DNA of 64,000 bases, taken from the NCBI GenBank assembly GCA_003339645.1, contig QNUV01000021.1, forward strand, positions 992,001 to 1,056,000, given 5' to 3'. This stretch comes from Microbacterium arborescens. GTDB taxonomy: Bacteria > Actinomycetota > Actinomycetes > Actinomycetales > Microbacteriaceae. Positions 8,203 to 18,021 of the stretch are shown here, piece after piece (the first letter of the stretch is position 1; every line of letters begins with the position of its first letter). The notes under the pieces are model-generated. The model saw nothing but the letters and a program-made list of their open reading frames with translations. It had not been told where the DNA came from and made no database searches. The position numbers and the translations under genes are program-made.

Positions 8203-9231
8203 ATGAGGTTCGGATACTGGACCCCCACTTACGGCGGCTGGCTGCGCAACGTCGCCGACGAGCACACGCCCGCGACTTTCGAGCACATCGCGCGCATCGC
8301 CCGGGCCGCGGAGGACGGCGGCTTCGACGTGACCCTCGTCCCCGAGCTGAACCTCAACGACATCAAGGGGCATAACGGCCCCGCCCTCGACGCCTGGGCC
8401 ATCGCCACCGCGACCGCAGCCGTGACCTCGCGCCTGGAGATCATGGCCGCATTGCGGCCGAGCTACCACCCCGTCGCGCTCGCCGCGAAGCAGGCCGCCA
8501 CGATCCAGGAGATCGCGCAGGGCCGCTTCACGCTCAACGTCGTCTCGGCGTGGTGGGCCGAGGAGGCGCGGCAGTACGGCATCTCGTTCGCCGACCACGA
8601 CGACCGCTACGCGCTGACGACCGAGTACGTCGAGGTGCTGCACGGGCTGTGGTCGCAGACGCCGTACAGCCACGAGGGGCGTCACTTCTCGCTCGAGGGC
8701 ACCCACCTCGAACCGAAGCCTGTGACGGCGCCGCTGATCTACGCGGGCGGTGAGAGCGAGGCGGGCCGGGCGGCGATCGCGGGCTTCGCCGACGCCTACG
8801 TCACGCACGGCGGCACGGTTGACGAGCTCCGGACGAAGATCGCCGACATGCGGGCGCGCCGCGAGCGCGTCGGCAAGCCCGCCTTCCGGCACTTCGGCAT
8901 GGCGGCGTTCGCGATCGTCCGCGACACCGAGGAGGAGGCGCAGGCCGAGCTCGCGCGTATCACCGACGTGCGCTCGGGCGCGGCCTACGAGTCGTACCAG
9001 GACTTCGTGACCAAGTCGCAGCTCGACGTCGAGATCAGCCTGCGGGAGTACTCGGTGTCGAACCGCGGCCTGCGCCCAGAGCTCATCGGAACGCCGCAGC
9101 AGGTCGCCGACCGCATCCGGGAGTTCCAGGACGCCGGCGTCGACACCCTGCTGCTGCAGTTCTCGCCCGCGCTCGACGAGCTGGAGCGCTTCGCCGAGCA
9201 GGTTATCCCGCTCGTCAACGGGCGCGGATAG
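8203..9231 (+). CDS. LLM-class flavin-dependent monooxygenase (SfnG/SsuD-like)
   Basis: A 342-residue luciferase-like (bacterial luciferase/alkanesulfonate monooxygenase) TIM barrel. MRFGYWTPTYGG at the N-terminus, FTLNVVSAWWAEEARQYG in the centre and the C-terminal LIGTPQQVADRI are typical. The closest feel is dimethylsulfone or alkanesulfonate monooxygenases, which use FMNH2 from a separate reductase. The ATG is chosen for its ribosome site (GGAGAGGGAG). Sulfur scavenging is plausible, but no sulfonate transporter is nearby. Confidence 0.85.
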   Translation: MRFGYWTPTYGGWLRNVADEHTPATFEHIARIARAAEDGGFDVTLVPELNLNDIKGHNGPALDAWAIATATAAVTSRLEIMAALRPSYHPVALAAKQAATIQEIAQGRFTLNVVSAWWAEEARQYGISFADHDDRYALTTEYVEVLHGLWSQTPYSHEGRHFSLEGTHLEPKPVTAPLIYAGGESEAGRAAIAGFADAYVTHGGTVDELRTKIADMRARRERVGKPAFRHFGMAAFAIVRDTEEEAQAELARITDVRSGAAYESYQDFVTKSQLDVEISLREYSVSNRGLRPELIGTPQQVADRIREFQDAGVDTLLLQFSPALDELERFAEQVIPLVNGRG

Positions 9232-9240
9232 TCCCGGGCC

Positions 9241-9903
9241 TCAGCGCGCGTCGACGGCGGCGAGGATGTCGGCAGTCTCCGTGCGCGTCGTGTAGTCGAT
9301 GTGAATGTCGACGAAGCGCACGACACGGTCGGCGCCGACGACGATCACCGTGGGATACGGGATCGCCGGGGTGTCGTCGGCGTTGCTGTCCTTGACGGCG
9401 AAGCCCAGGGCGGTGTGGGCGTCCTGAGCCTCGGCGCTGGGCGCGGTGACGATGCCGAGGGCGCCCGCGAACGCGTTGGCCGGGTCGGACACGACCGTGA
9501 AGCCGAGCTCCCCGTTGGTGACGGCGGCGGCCGAGCCGTCGGGTGTCTGTGGGCTGATCGCGATGAGCGAGACGCCGCGCTCGGCGAGTCCGGGGGCCAG
9601 CGTCTTGTCGTAGTGCCGGAGCGTGATGTTGCAGTACGGGCACCATGCGCCGCGGTAGAAGACGAGCACGGCGGGCCGGCCCGCGAGCAGCCCGTCGAGT
9701 CCGATCGGCGATCCGGACGTGGCGACGAGCTCGGCGGACGGCAGGACGTCGCCGACGGATACGGCGTTCTCCGGCCCTCCGGCGGCGCGCAGGTCGGCCT
9801 GCTCGCCGGCGAAGACGGCGCTGAGCTCGGGACCGATCGTCTCGGTGAAACCGACGTTGAACTCGGCGATCTGCGTACCGATGGTGGCGGGGGTGGTCGA
9901 CAT
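9241..9903 (-). CDS. AhpC/TSA-family peroxiredoxin-like protein
   Basis: A 220-residue thioredoxin-fold protein of the peroxiredoxin-like group, with YRGAWCPYCN carrying the peroxidatic Cys88 and a CxxC partner Cys91. A cis-Pro region (AIPYPTVIVV) follows. It likely reduces peroxides in the cytoplasm. The ATG has a clear ribosome site (CGAGGAG). It is convergent with the monooxygenase, ending nine bases from its stop. Confidence 0.85.
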   Translation of the reverse strand: MSTTPATIGTQIAEFNVGFTETIGPELSAVFAGEQADLRAAGGPENAVSVGDVLPSAELVATSGSPIGLDGLLAGRPAVLVFYRGAWCPYCNITLRHYDKTLAPGLAERGVSLIAISPQTPDGSAAAVTNGELGFTVVSDPANAFAGALGIVTAPSAEAQDAHTALGFAVKDSNADDTPAIPYPTVIVVGADRVVRFVDIHIDYTTRTETADILAAVDAR

Positions 9904-10032
9904 GATGCTCCTCGGATGGCGGGGCCCTGCGGTGGGTAGCGCGAGCATAGGTCGCGCATCGCGGCACCGATGGCGGACCCGTAACGGGGCGACATCCCGC
10001 GGCATCCCCCACGATGCGCCCACTCGACACCG

Positions 10033-10070
10033 CACGAGGCGGGTCCGGACGAAACCGGACCCGCCTCGTG
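10033..10070 (-). terminator. Strong stem-loop after the secreted glycosidase gene
   Basis: A perfect 16-bp inverted repeat (10033-10048 pairs with 10055-10070) with a six-base loop, starting 15 bases beyond the glycosidase stop. No U-tract follows, which is common for actinobacterial terminators. Confidence 0.8.
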
Positions 10071-10084
10071 GACGACGACCCGGC

Positions 10085-13000
10085 TCACCTCAGAGTGAAC
10101 TCGACCGTCGTGGTGTTGCCGGCGACGTCGTGCACGACGAGCGTGTTCGCGCCCGGCACCGCGCCGAACACCCCGGGCTTGACGAAATTGACGTCGGACC
10201 AGGCGTTGTCCGTCAGATCCTTCGTCACACCGTTGAGCACCGCCTTGTCGATCTTCCCCGCGTCGCGCAGCTTGAAGCTCACGAGCGAGTAGTCGTCGCC
10301 GTCGCGGGCCGTGAACGACGCCCCGTCCTTCACCGTGACGGTCGGCGCGGTGGCGTCGATCGTCACGTCGAACGTCTTCGTCTGCGCGACATTGCCGGCC
10401 AGATCGTGCGCGTTGTAACGGGCCGTGTAGGTGCCGTCGGGCAGCGTCACCGAAGCCGCGTGCGTCGCGGCTGCGGCGCCGCCCACGGCGGTCTGCGTGC
10501 TCTTGACGAGCGTGCCGTCACGGTAGACATTGGCCACGATGCGCGCGAGCCCGCGGTCGTCGGTCGCGTCGACCTTCAGCTCGAGCGACCGATGCGGACC
10601 GGCCGTCGTCGGAGCGGTGAGTGTCACCACCGGCTTGACCGTGTCGGGCTCGGGGTCCGGCGTCCCCGCCGCGATCACCTGGACGTCATCGACGAAACCG
10701 GTGTTGTCGCCCTCGGTCGTCGTCGCGACGAACGAGATCGTGTGCTCGCCTTCCGCGACGGTGAACGGTTCGGTCTCGTACGCGGTGTACTTCCCGTCGC
10801 GCGTCGGCACGAAGTGTCCGAGCTTCTGGTCGTCCACGAGAACATCGAACTCCTGCTGGCCGCCGAAGCCGACGCGGTTGGCAGCCGCGAAGGTGATTGC
10901 GAAGGTACCGGCCGGGAAGCGCACGGTCTGGTCGATGCGGCTCGCGAGCCCGGAGTCGCTCTTGAGGTACGCCGTGCGCTCGCCCTGCGGGGCGGGGAAG
11001 GCGGGCTGGAACACGCTGTTGTTGTGCTGGATGCCGGCACGTGCGCTGAACGTCCATCCGTTGACCATCGGTCCGTTCGACGTCCCGCCGGTGGCGGGCC
11101 GCTCGAAGCCGGCGTTGTAGATGGTGACGATCGGCTGCTCATCGGGAACGTCGGGGTTGACGAAGCACCGGTTGTCACCGTCCGGGTTCGGGTCGCCTCC
11201 GAAGCTCGCCGCGGTGCAGTCGACGCCGCCGGTGAAGGTGCCGTAGCGGAACAGGCCATCCGAGCCGAATGCGACACTCGCCTCGCCCTCGAAGGCGCAT
11301 ACGCCGCGGTCCTGGTACTGGCAGAAGGCGTACCCGTCGGGTGCGTTCTGCACGTCGCGCACCTTGTAGAGACGCGAGGTCACCCCCGAGTCCTCGAGCC
11401 CATCGCCGACGGCGATCGCGCGAAGGTACGTGGTCTTGAGCGGCGCGAGCACGATCTGCCCCGTGTAGAGCGTCGAATCCGCCGTCGGAACGCTGCCGTC
11501 CGTCGTGTACCGGATCTCGGCGTCGGGCGTCCCGGTCGTGATGCTCACTGCCTCGACCGACTCGTACAGCCCGGGCTCGAGGCTGAACACCGGGGCGTCA
11601 GCGACCCCCGGTTCGGACGCCGGTGTCACGAGCACCTGAGCGACGCCGTACACGCCGTCGTCGAGAGTCGCGCGGATCGCGACGGTGCGCTCGGTCGTGA
11701 CATCCGGTGCCGTGAAGACGCCGTCCGCGTCGACCGCGCCGTTGTCGTCGCCGACGACGGACCAGGTCAGGTCGCCCGAGCCGTCGATGACGCGCGCGTC
11801 GAGGTCGAGCTGCTCGCCACCGGCGACGGTCGATTCGACCGGGTCGACGGCCACCTGGGTCGCCGCAGGCGAGGTCGTGTAGATGGCGAAGGTGTTCTCG
11901 TCGCCGATCGCGTCGTCGGTGAACGCGTTGCTCGTGGGCGTCAGCGTTCCCGACGAAGCGGGCAGCAGGGCGTTCTTCTCCCGCTCGACGATCGAGTCGG
12001 AGTACGCCAGGCGCGTGAACGACTCGGTGACGTCGCCTCCGGTGAATTCCACGCGTACGTCCTTCGGCGAACCCGACTGGGTCTCGACGAGAACGGTGAG
12101 CTCGCCGTCGCGATCCCGGAACGCGGTGGCGCGGACGTCGTCGTGCGAGGTCTCGGTGCCCAGCACGGTGCTGTGCTCGGGGATGTACCGCATGAGCAGG
12201 CCGGCCTCGTAGAACGCGGCTGTCGGCTCGAGACCGAGGACGAGCGAGTCCCACAGGTTGTAGGAGCCGTTCGTGTCACCGGCCGGGTCGTGGGTCATGA
12301 CGCCGTTGAGCTGCCACACGAGGTTCGAGTGGACGCCGTTGTTGGCGCTGCCGATGATGTAGTTGGCGTAGCCGGTCTCCCAGACGCTCGTGCCGGGGTT
12401 GGTCCACCCCATCTCGGAGAGGTTCAACGGCGCGTCGCCGATCGTCGACCGTCGCTGGTCGATCGCGTCGCCGAGGAACTCGTACGACTCGCCGTAGAGG
12501 TGGAACGAGTACTGGTCGAAGACGTCGCCCGCGTTCTCGGCCATGTACTGGGTCCAGTCGGGCGCGTTGACCTCCTCGGGGCCCCAGATCTGCACCTCGT
12601 CGCGAAGGCCGTCCGCGATCAGCTGGTCGTGGACCTTGCGTGCCATCTCGGCGTAGTACGCCTTCTGATCGGCGGGGCCCTCGAAGTCCCAGCTGCCGTT
12701 GGGTTCGTTGTAGAAGGTCAGGAAGTCGATGTTGTCGTAGCCGCGCGCGTTGATCAGCTCGTCGAGCAGCGCCGATGCGGAGCGGCCGTAGGCGTCGAGG
12801 TCGCCGGGGGCGCTCTCGTAGGGCTTGGTCACACCGGGGTAGAGGAACCAGTCGTGGACGCGCTCGCCGACCTTCCAGCCGAAGTTCAGGAGGACCTCGG
12901 TTCCTGCCTGCTCGAACGCGTCGAGGTACCGGTAGAAGGCCCGCATCTCGGGGCTGTCGAAGTCGTACTGGCCCTTCTCCAGCTCCATCCAGTCGATCTG

Positions 13001-13303
13001 GAACCAGACACGAGCGACCTTCGGCTGCAGCGTCAGGATGCGTTCGACGTCGACCTCCCAGTCAGCGTCGTCGTAACCGAGGCGCGTGGTGCCCTCGAGC
13101 AGGCTCCACGGGATGACGTTCACGCCGATGCCGAGGTAGTCCTCCTGCACGGTCTCATCGAGTGCGACGGTGACCGTCCGCTGCTCTGCGGGCGCGGTGT
13201 CGTCGGCGGTAGCGGGAGAGACGGGTCCGAGCGCGCCGACGGACACGGAGCCGGCTATCACGGTGGCGGCCGCTGCGACCGCAGCGCTGATTCGTCGTTT
13301 CAC
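10085..13303 (-). CDS. Secreted multidomain glycoside hydrolase (clan A-like TIM barrel)
   Basis: A 1072-residue exported enzyme. Residues 1-38 form a signal peptide (VKRR, hydrophobic core, ATADD); the GTG start has a good ribosome site (TAGGAG). The barrel (about 45-400) shows NEPNG near residue 200, the usual acid/base Glu, and LSEMGW near 296, the usual nucleophile Glu, as in GH5/GH39-type enzymes. Downstream are an Ig-like region, a chitobiase-type module (IRYTTDGSVPT), a cysteine-containing segment, a carbohydrate-binding/DUF642-like region (YNAGFERP) and a C-terminal Ig-like domain (about 920-1072). It probably cuts a plant or fungal polysaccharide outside the cell. It diverges from the Opp-type transporter, and an operator of the RpiR set lies upstream. 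Confidence 0.85.
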   Translation of the reverse strand: MKRRISAAVAAAATVIAGSVSVGALGPVSPATADDTAPAEQRTVTVALDETVQEDYLGIGVNVIPWSLLEGTTRLGYDDADWEVDVERILTLQPKVARVWFQIDWMELEKGQYDFDSPEMRAFYRYLDAFEQAGTEVLLNFGWKVGERVHDWFLYPGVTKPYESAPGDLDAYGRSASALLDELINARGYDNIDFLTFYNEPNGSWDFEGPADQKAYYAEMARKVHDQLIADGLRDEVQIWGPEEVNAPDWTQYMAENAGDVFDQYSFHLYGESYEFLGDAIDQRRSTIGDAPLNLSEMGWTNPGTSVWETGYANYIIGSANNGVHSNLVWQLNGVMTHDPAGDTNGSYNLWDSLVLGLEPTAAFYEAGLLMRYIPEHSTVLGTETSHDDVRATAFRDRDGELTVLVETQSGSPKDVRVEFTGGDVTESFTRLAYSDSIVEREKNALLPASSGTLTPTSNAFTDDAIGDENTFAIYTTSPAATQVAVDPVESTVAGGEQLDLDARVIDGSGDLTWSVVGDDNGAVDADGVFTAPDVTTERTVAIRATLDDGVYGVAQVLVTPASEPGVADAPVFSLEPGLYESVEAVSITTGTPDAEIRYTTDGSVPTADSTLYTGQIVLAPLKTTYLRAIAVGDGLEDSGVTSRLYKVRDVQNAPDGYAFCQYQDRGVCAFEGEASVAFGSDGLFRYGTFTGGVDCTAASFGGDPNPDGDNRCFVNPDVPDEQPIVTIYNAGFERPATGGTSNGPMVNGWTFSARAGIQHNNSVFQPAFPAPQGERTAYLKSDSGLASRIDQTVRFPAGTFAITFAAANRVGFGGQQEFDVLVDDQKLGHFVPTRDGKYTAYETEPFTVAEGEHTISFVATTTEGDNTGFVDDVQVIAAGTPDPEPDTVKPVVTLTAPTTAGPHRSLELKVDATDDRGLARIVANVYRDGTLVKSTQTAVGGAAAATHAASVTLPDGTYTARYNAHDLAGNVAQTKTFDVTIDATAPTVTVKDGASFTARDGDDYSLVSFKLRDAGKIDKAVLNGVTKDLTDNAWSDVNFVKPGVFGAVPGANTLVVHDVAGNTTTVEFTLR

Positions 13304-13374
13304 GGGGGGATCTCCTATCTGCGTCGATGGAGCGCAGTCGCGCGCGGGTTCGGGACCGTCGATGGCGACACCAG

Positions 13375-13387
13375 GTAGTGCGACTAC
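13375..13387. promoter_or_regulatory. RpiR-type operator, site A
   Basis: GTAGTGCGACTAC is a perfect inverted repeat (GTAGT, three-base spacer, ACTAC). It lies downstream of a candidate minus-strand promoter (13408-13435), as a roadblock before the secreted glycosidase gene. Confidence 0.65.
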
Positions 13388-13407
13388 GAACATCTGATGT
13401 CGAGCAC

Positions 13408-13435
13408 CGTATATCAGTGCCGTTCGGAGCCACAA
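13408..13435 (-). promoter_or_regulatory. Candidate promoter of the secreted glycosidase gene
   Basis: On the minus strand, TTGTGG (13430-13435) and TATACG (13408-13413) are separated by 16 bases, a plausible housekeeping promoter pointing to the gene that starts at 13303. Site A lies just downstream. Confidence 0.4.
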
Positions 13436-13459
13436 GAGCCCGATTGTCCGACATTCTTT

Positions 13460-13472
13460 GTAGTCGGGCTAC
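13460..13472. promoter_or_regulatory. RpiR-type operator, site B
   Basis: GTAGTCGGGCTAC fits the shared consensus GTAGTnnnRCTAC and sits about 90 bases upstream of the family 5 binding-protein gene. It is the second operator in this divergent region. Confidence 0.6.
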
Positions 13473-13558
13473 CGATCCGAGCTAATTTCAGGTACTTTAC
13501 TTTTCGCCGGACCACCCGGCCCCGAGCCCGCACATCGACGTGTCGGAAAGGAACGACG

Positions 13559-15229
13559 ATGATCCTCCGTACCCCCTGGTCCCGTGCCGCGACGCCCCTC
13601 GCCGCGGGAGCCGTCGCGCTGCTGCTCGTCAGCGGCTGCGCTCCGCAGAGCGGCGACGACCGCGGCATCTCGATCTCGACCGGCGCGATCGGCGACATCA
13701 CGAAGAACTTCAACCCGTTCTCGCCGAACGTGCTGCAGCCGACGCTCGGGGCCATCTACGAGCCGCTGTTCTTCTACAACAACCTCGCCGTGGGTGAGCC
13801 GAAGCCGATGCTCGGCACCGAGTACTCGTGGAACGACGAGGCGACCGAGCTGACGATCCAGGTGCGCGACGGGGTGACCTGGTCGGATGGGGAGGCCCTG
13901 ACCGCGGAGGACGTCGCGTTCACCTTCGACCTCATCGCCGACACCCCCGAGATCAACACCATCGGATACACCGGCTCGGCCGAGGCGGTCGACGACGACA
14001 CCGTCGTCGTCACATTCGACGAGCCGTCGCTGCCGATCGGCCCGGAGCTCATCGGCCGCACGGCGATCGTGCCCGAACACCTCTGGTCGACGTTCGACGA
14101 CGTCGCCAACTTCGTCAACGAGGAGCCCGTCGGCACCGGTCCCTTCACGCTCTCGACCTTCACGCCCCAGAGCTACGTCCTGCAGAAGAACGCCTCGTAC
14201 TGGCAGGAGGGCAAGCCCGCGCTCGAGACGCTGCGCTACGTATCCTTCGCGAGCGGCGACGCGGCCACCACCGCGATGGTCAACGGCCAGCTCGACTGGA
14301 ACACCGGCCTGGTGCCCGACTTCGCCGACGAGGTCGAGTCGCACCCGACGCTCAACCAGATCAACACGCCCATCAACCAGACCGCGTGGATCGCGTGCGC
14401 CGATGCCTCGCTGGGATGTTCCGGGCCTCAGACGGATCCCGCCGTCCGACTCGCCATCAGCCTCGGTCTCGACCGCCAGGAGATCATCGACATCGCCTTC
14501 GAGGGCCTCGGCGGCGCGGTCTCGCCGGCCATGCTGCTGCCCGAGCGCGACGCCGAGTACATCGCGCCGGACCTCGGCGACACGACCTCCCCGTCCGCCG
14601 ACCCCGCAGCCGCCGCGGCCGTGCTCCAGGAGGCCGGATGGGCTCCGGGCGCCGACGGCATCTACGAGAAGGACGGCGAGCGACTGAGCGTCACCGTGCA
14701 GGTTCCGCAGGAGTGGACCTCCTACGTCACGGCCGTCGAGGTCGCCTCGCAGCAGCTCGCCGACATCGGCATCGATCTGAAGCCCGAGGCACTCCCGGGC
14801 GCACAGTGGAACGAGAACCGCTTCTCGGGCAAGTTCTCGTTCACGATGGACGGCGTCTACCAGGGGCCGTCAGCCGATCCGTACTACATCTACGCGAACT
14901 ACTACACGACCGCTGCCACGGCGCCGGTGGGCGAGCAGGCTCCCACGAGCTACTCGCGCTACACGGACCCCGAGGTCGACGCCCTCGTGGACCAGGCGCG
15001 CGTCGAGGTCGACCCGGAGCGACGCCGGGAACTGTACTTCGAGATCCAGCGGCTCATCGCGGCGTCGATGCCCTACATCCCCGTGCTCGTCGTGCCGACG
15101 GTCACCTACTACAACACCGACGACGCGACCGGCTGGCCGACCGAGGACGACCTGTACGCGTTCCCCGCCGCCTGGTCGATCTGGAACCTGGGCGTCGTGG
15201 CGGCGAACCTTCAGCCGGTCGGGGAGTGA
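13559..15229 (+). CDS. ABC transporter substrate-binding lipoprotein, family 5
   Basis: A 556-residue lipoprotein with lipobox LVSGC (Cys27), followed by the two-lobed SBP_bac_5 fold (for example NPFSPNVLQPTLGAIYEPL and VRDGVTWSDGEALTAEDV). The family binds peptides, but in many bacteria it also binds oligosaccharides such as cello-, manno- and xylo-oligomers. The neighbours (a secreted glycosidase, beta-mannosidase and rhamnosidase) favour an oligosaccharide. The ATG is supported by AAAGGA seven to eight bases upstream. It is the first gene of a run of seven plus-strand genes. Confidence 0.9.
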   Translation: MILRTPWSRAATPLAAGAVALLLVSGCAPQSGDDRGISISTGAIGDITKNFNPFSPNVLQPTLGAIYEPLFFYNNLAVGEPKPMLGTEYSWNDEATELTIQVRDGVTWSDGEALTAEDVAFTFDLIADTPEINTIGYTGSAEAVDDDTVVVTFDEPSLPIGPELIGRTAIVPEHLWSTFDDVANFVNEEPVGTGPFTLSTFTPQSYVLQKNASYWQEGKPALETLRYVSFASGDAATTAMVNGQLDWNTGLVPDFADEVESHPTLNQINTPINQTAWIACADASLGCSGPQTDPAVRLAISLGLDRQEIIDIAFEGLGGAVSPAMLLPERDAEYIAPDLGDTTSPSADPAAAAAVLQEAGWAPGADGIYEKDGERLSVTVQVPQEWTSYVTAVEVASQQLADIGIDLKPEALPGAQWNENRFSGKFSFTMDGVYQGPSADPYYIYANYYTTAATAPVGEQAPTSYSRYTDPEVDALVDQARVEVDPERRRELYFEIQRLIAASMPYIPVLVVPTVTYYNTDDATGWPTEDDLYAFPAAWSIWNLGVVAANLQPVGE

Positions 15230-15271
15230 GCCGGTGCGGATGAGGCGCCGGGACGCGCGGGAGGCGCGGAG

Positions 15272-16261
15272 ATGAAGTACTACGGAAAGAAGCTCGCGTT
15301 CTACGGCATCGCGCTGTGGGCCGCCGTGACCCTGAACTTCTTCATCCCGCGCCTGCTGCCGGGCAACCCGGTCGACATCATGCTCGCCAAGCTCGCGCAG
15401 AAGGGGCCGGTCAGCCCGGCGGCGCGGCAGAGCCTCGAGCTGCTGCTGGGAACCGGCACCGACGTGCCGGTCTGGGAGGCCTACCTCGGGTACCTCCGCA
15501 ACGTGCTGACGTTCGACTTCGGGCCCTCGATCACCTACTACCCGACGCCGGTCGTCGACGTCATCTCGCAAGCGCTGCCGTGGACGATCGTGCTCGTGGG
15601 GGTGTCGACCGTGCTCTCGTTCGTGCTCGGCATCACCCTCGGCACGATCGCCGGGTGGCGCCGCGGCGGCTGGCTCGACAACCTCATCCCCATCACGACG
15701 ATGCTGCAGGCGGTGCCGTACTTCTGGATGGCCATCATCCTGGTGTACCTGCTGGCGGTGATCTGGCCGATCTTCCCCGCCTTCGGCGGGTACGACATCT
15801 ACAGCACGATGCCGGGCTGGTCGGCCGACTTCGTCGGCAGCGCCGTGTACTACGCCTTCCTGCCGGCCCTCACGATCGTCATCAGCTCGGTCGGCGGCTG
15901 GATGCTGGGCATGCGCAACATGATGGTCGCGACGCTGTCGGAGGACTACATCACCACGGCTGAGGCGAAGGGCCTCTCGCCGGTGCGGGTGCGGCAGCGG
16001 TACGCCGCGCGGAACGCGATCCTCCCCTCCGTCGCCGGCTTCGCCCTGTCGCTCGGTTTCGTCGTCTCGGGCTCGCTCGTCACCGAGCAGGTCTTCTCGT
16101 ATCCGGGCATCGGATACGCCCTGCTGCAGTCGGTGAACAACAACGACTACGCGCTCATGCAGGGTCTGTTCCTCGTGATCACGCTGGCCGTGCTCGCCGC
16201 CAACCTCATCGTCGATCTCTTCTACGGAGTCATCGACCCCCGTACCCGGATCCGGAGGTAA
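15272..16261 (+). CDS. ABC transporter permease, DppB/OppB type
   Basis: A 329-residue permease with about six membrane helices. The N-terminus FIPRLLPGNPVD and the EAA loop (TAEAKGLSPVRVRQRYAARN) are diagnostic of the Dpp/Opp family. It forms the membrane channel with the permease that starts four bases after its stop codon. Confidence 0.92.
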   Translation: MKYYGKKLAFYGIALWAAVTLNFFIPRLLPGNPVDIMLAKLAQKGPVSPAARQSLELLLGTGTDVPVWEAYLGYLRNVLTFDFGPSITYYPTPVVDVISQALPWTIVLVGVSTVLSFVLGITLGTIAGWRRGGWLDNLIPITTMLQAVPYFWMAIILVYLLAVIWPIFPAFGGYDIYSTMPGWSADFVGSAVYYAFLPALTIVISSVGGWMLGMRNMMVATLSEDYITTAEAKGLSPVRVRQRYAARNAILPSVAGFALSLGFVVSGSLVTEQVFSYPGIGYALLQSVNNNDYALMQGLFLVITLAVLAANLIVDLFYGVIDPRTRIRR

Positions 16262-16264
16262 CGG

Positions 16265-17173
16265 ATGTCGTCGCAATCGGTCACCGCCACCCTCGCGCAG
16301 CTGTCGCCGCGCCGCCGTCGTCGTCGCCCCGTCAGCACGAAGCTGGTGGTCGGACTGTCGATCACGGGCGCCATCGTGCTGTTCGGCCTCGTCGCCCCGC
16401 TCTTCGTCGGCGACCCGTTCCGCATCCGCCCGATCGGGATCACCCCGCCGAGCGCCGAGTTCTGGCTCGGCACGACGCAGAAGGGGCAGGACATCTTCGC
16501 GCAGCTCGCCGTGTCGACGACGAACTCGCTGCTCATCGGTGTGGTCGTCGGCGTGCTCAGCCTCGTGCTCTCGGCGTTCTTCGGCATCGTCGGCGCCTAC
16601 CTGGGACGCTGGTTCGACGAGGGCTTCTCGCTCATCACGAACATCGCCCTGGTCATCCCGGGGCTGCCGCTCATCATCGTCGTGTCGAGCTACGTCGAGA
16701 GCCGCGGTCTCGGGGTCGTCGCCCTGATCCTGGCGCTCACGAGCTGGGCCGGCGGCGCGCGCGTGCTGCGCGCGGTCACCTTGAGCCTGCGCAACCGCGA
16801 CTACGTCGCCGCTGCACGCGTCGCCGGCGAACGCACGTTCCGCATCATCACGGTCGAGATCCTGCCGAACCTGCTGCCCATCCTCGCGTCGTCCTTCATC
16901 TTCGGCGTCGTGTCGGCGATCCTCGCCGAGGCGGGGCTGTCGTACCTCGGCCTCGGTGTGACGGGCGACTACACGTGGGGGCGCATGCTCTACGACGCGC
17001 AGATGAACTCGGCACTGCGGGCCGGGGCATGGTGGTGGTTCGTGCCGCCGGGCCTGCTCATCGCGACGCTCGGTGCCGCGCTGTCGCTCGTCAACTTCGC
17101 CCTCGACGAGATCGTGAACCCCAAGCTGCGTCTGCCCGTCGCGGCGCGTCCCCGTCGGAAGGCCCTCTCGTGA
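16265..17173 (+). CDS. ABC transporter permease, DppC/OppC type
   Basis: A 302-residue second permease of the Opp-type transporter, with a basic N-terminus (SPRRRRRRPVSTK), six helices and the EAA loop AARVAGERTFRIITVEILPN. The motif LGTTQKGQDIF matches the LGTDxxGRD signature of OppC proteins. Its TGA overlaps the GTG of the ATPase gene. Confidence 0.92.
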   Translation: MSSQSVTATLAQLSPRRRRRRPVSTKLVVGLSITGAIVLFGLVAPLFVGDPFRIRPIGITPPSAEFWLGTTQKGQDIFAQLAVSTTNSLLIGVVVGVLSLVLSAFFGIVGAYLGRWFDEGFSLITNIALVIPGLPLIIVVSSYVESRGLGVVALILALTSWAGGARVLRAVTLSLRNRDYVAAARVAGERTFRIITVEILPNLLPILASSFIFGVVSAILAEAGLSYLGLGVTGDYTWGRMLYDAQMNSALRAGAWWWFVPPGLLIATLGAALSLVNFALDEIVNPKLRLPVAARPRRKALS

Positions 17174-18021
17174 ACGACATCGTGCTGAGCATCGAGGACC
17201 TGCGCATCGACTACGCCTCGGACCCCGTCGTCCACGCCGTCGCGGGAGTGAGCTTCGAGTTGCGGCGCGGCGAGATCCTCGGCATCGCGGGCGAGTCGGG
17301 ATGCGGCAAGACCACCCTCGCCTACGGCATCACGCAGCTGTTGAAGCCGCCGGCCGAGGTCGTCGGCGGGGCGGTCCGCTTCCTGGGCGGTGACCAGCCG
17401 GTGCGCGTCGACGAGCTCGAGGGCGCGGCACTGCGGGCGTTCCGCTGGGATCGCATCTCGATGGTGTTCCAGGGTGCGATGAATGCGCTCAACCCGGTGC
17501 TGCGCGTGCGCGCGCAGCTCGAGGACGTGCTGACGACGCACCGCCCGACGATGACGAAGCAGGAGCGCCGCGACCGCTGCGAGCACCTCATGCGCGTCGT
17601 GGGAGTGCCGGCCGAGCGGCTCGACGCGTACGCGCACGAGCTGTCGGGCGGGATGCGCCAGCGCGTCATGATCGCGATGGCGCTGCTGCTCGACCCGCCG
17701 GTGATGATCATGGATGAGCCGACGACCGCCCTCGACGTCGTCGTGCAGCGCGAAATCATCGCCGAGATCACCCGGCTGCGCGACGAACTGGGCTTCGCCG
17801 TCATCTTCATCACGCACGACCTGCCGCTGCTGCTCGAGATCAGCGACCGGATCGCCGTCATGCGGCGCGGCGAGATCGTCGAGCTCGCTTCGACGCGAGA
17901 CATCTATCACCGGCCGCGAGACCCGTACACGCGTGAGCTGCTCGCCGCGTTCCCGAGCCTCACGGGCGAACGACTGGGGTATGCCGGCGCGGCGACCTCG
18001 ACGACGGAGGAGGGCGCATGA
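17170..18021 (+). CDS. ABC transporter ATPase, DppD/OppD type
   Basis: A 283-residue ATPase with Walker A GESGCGKT (residues 41-48), signature LSGGMRQR, Walker B VMIMDEPT and the H-loop THD. It energises the Opp-type transporter with the next gene. It is shorter than most OppD proteins (about 330 residues), lacking the long C-terminal tail. The GTG start overlaps the upstream stop (GTGA). Confidence 0.92.
   Translation: MNDIVLSIEDLRIDYASDPVVHAVAGVSFELRRGEILGIAGESGCGKTTLAYGITQLLKPPAEVVGGAVRFLGGDQPVRVDELEGAALRAFRWDRISMVFQGAMNALNPVLRVRAQLEDVLTTHRPTMTKQERRDRCEHLMRVVGVPAERLDAYAHELSGGMRQRVMIAMALLLDPPVMIMDEPTTALDVVVQREIIAEITRLRDELGFAVIFITHDLPLLLEISDRIAVMRRGEIVELASTRDIYHRPRDPYTRELLAAFPSLTGERLGYAGAATSTTEEGA

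Noticed and set aside
10085-13378. A long plus-strand open frame (over 1000 codons) opposite the secreted glycosidase gene
   Set aside because: It is a GC-rich antisense shadow: the minus strand has a signal peptide, catalytic motifs and recognisable domains, while the plus frame is Val/Arg-rich with no motif.
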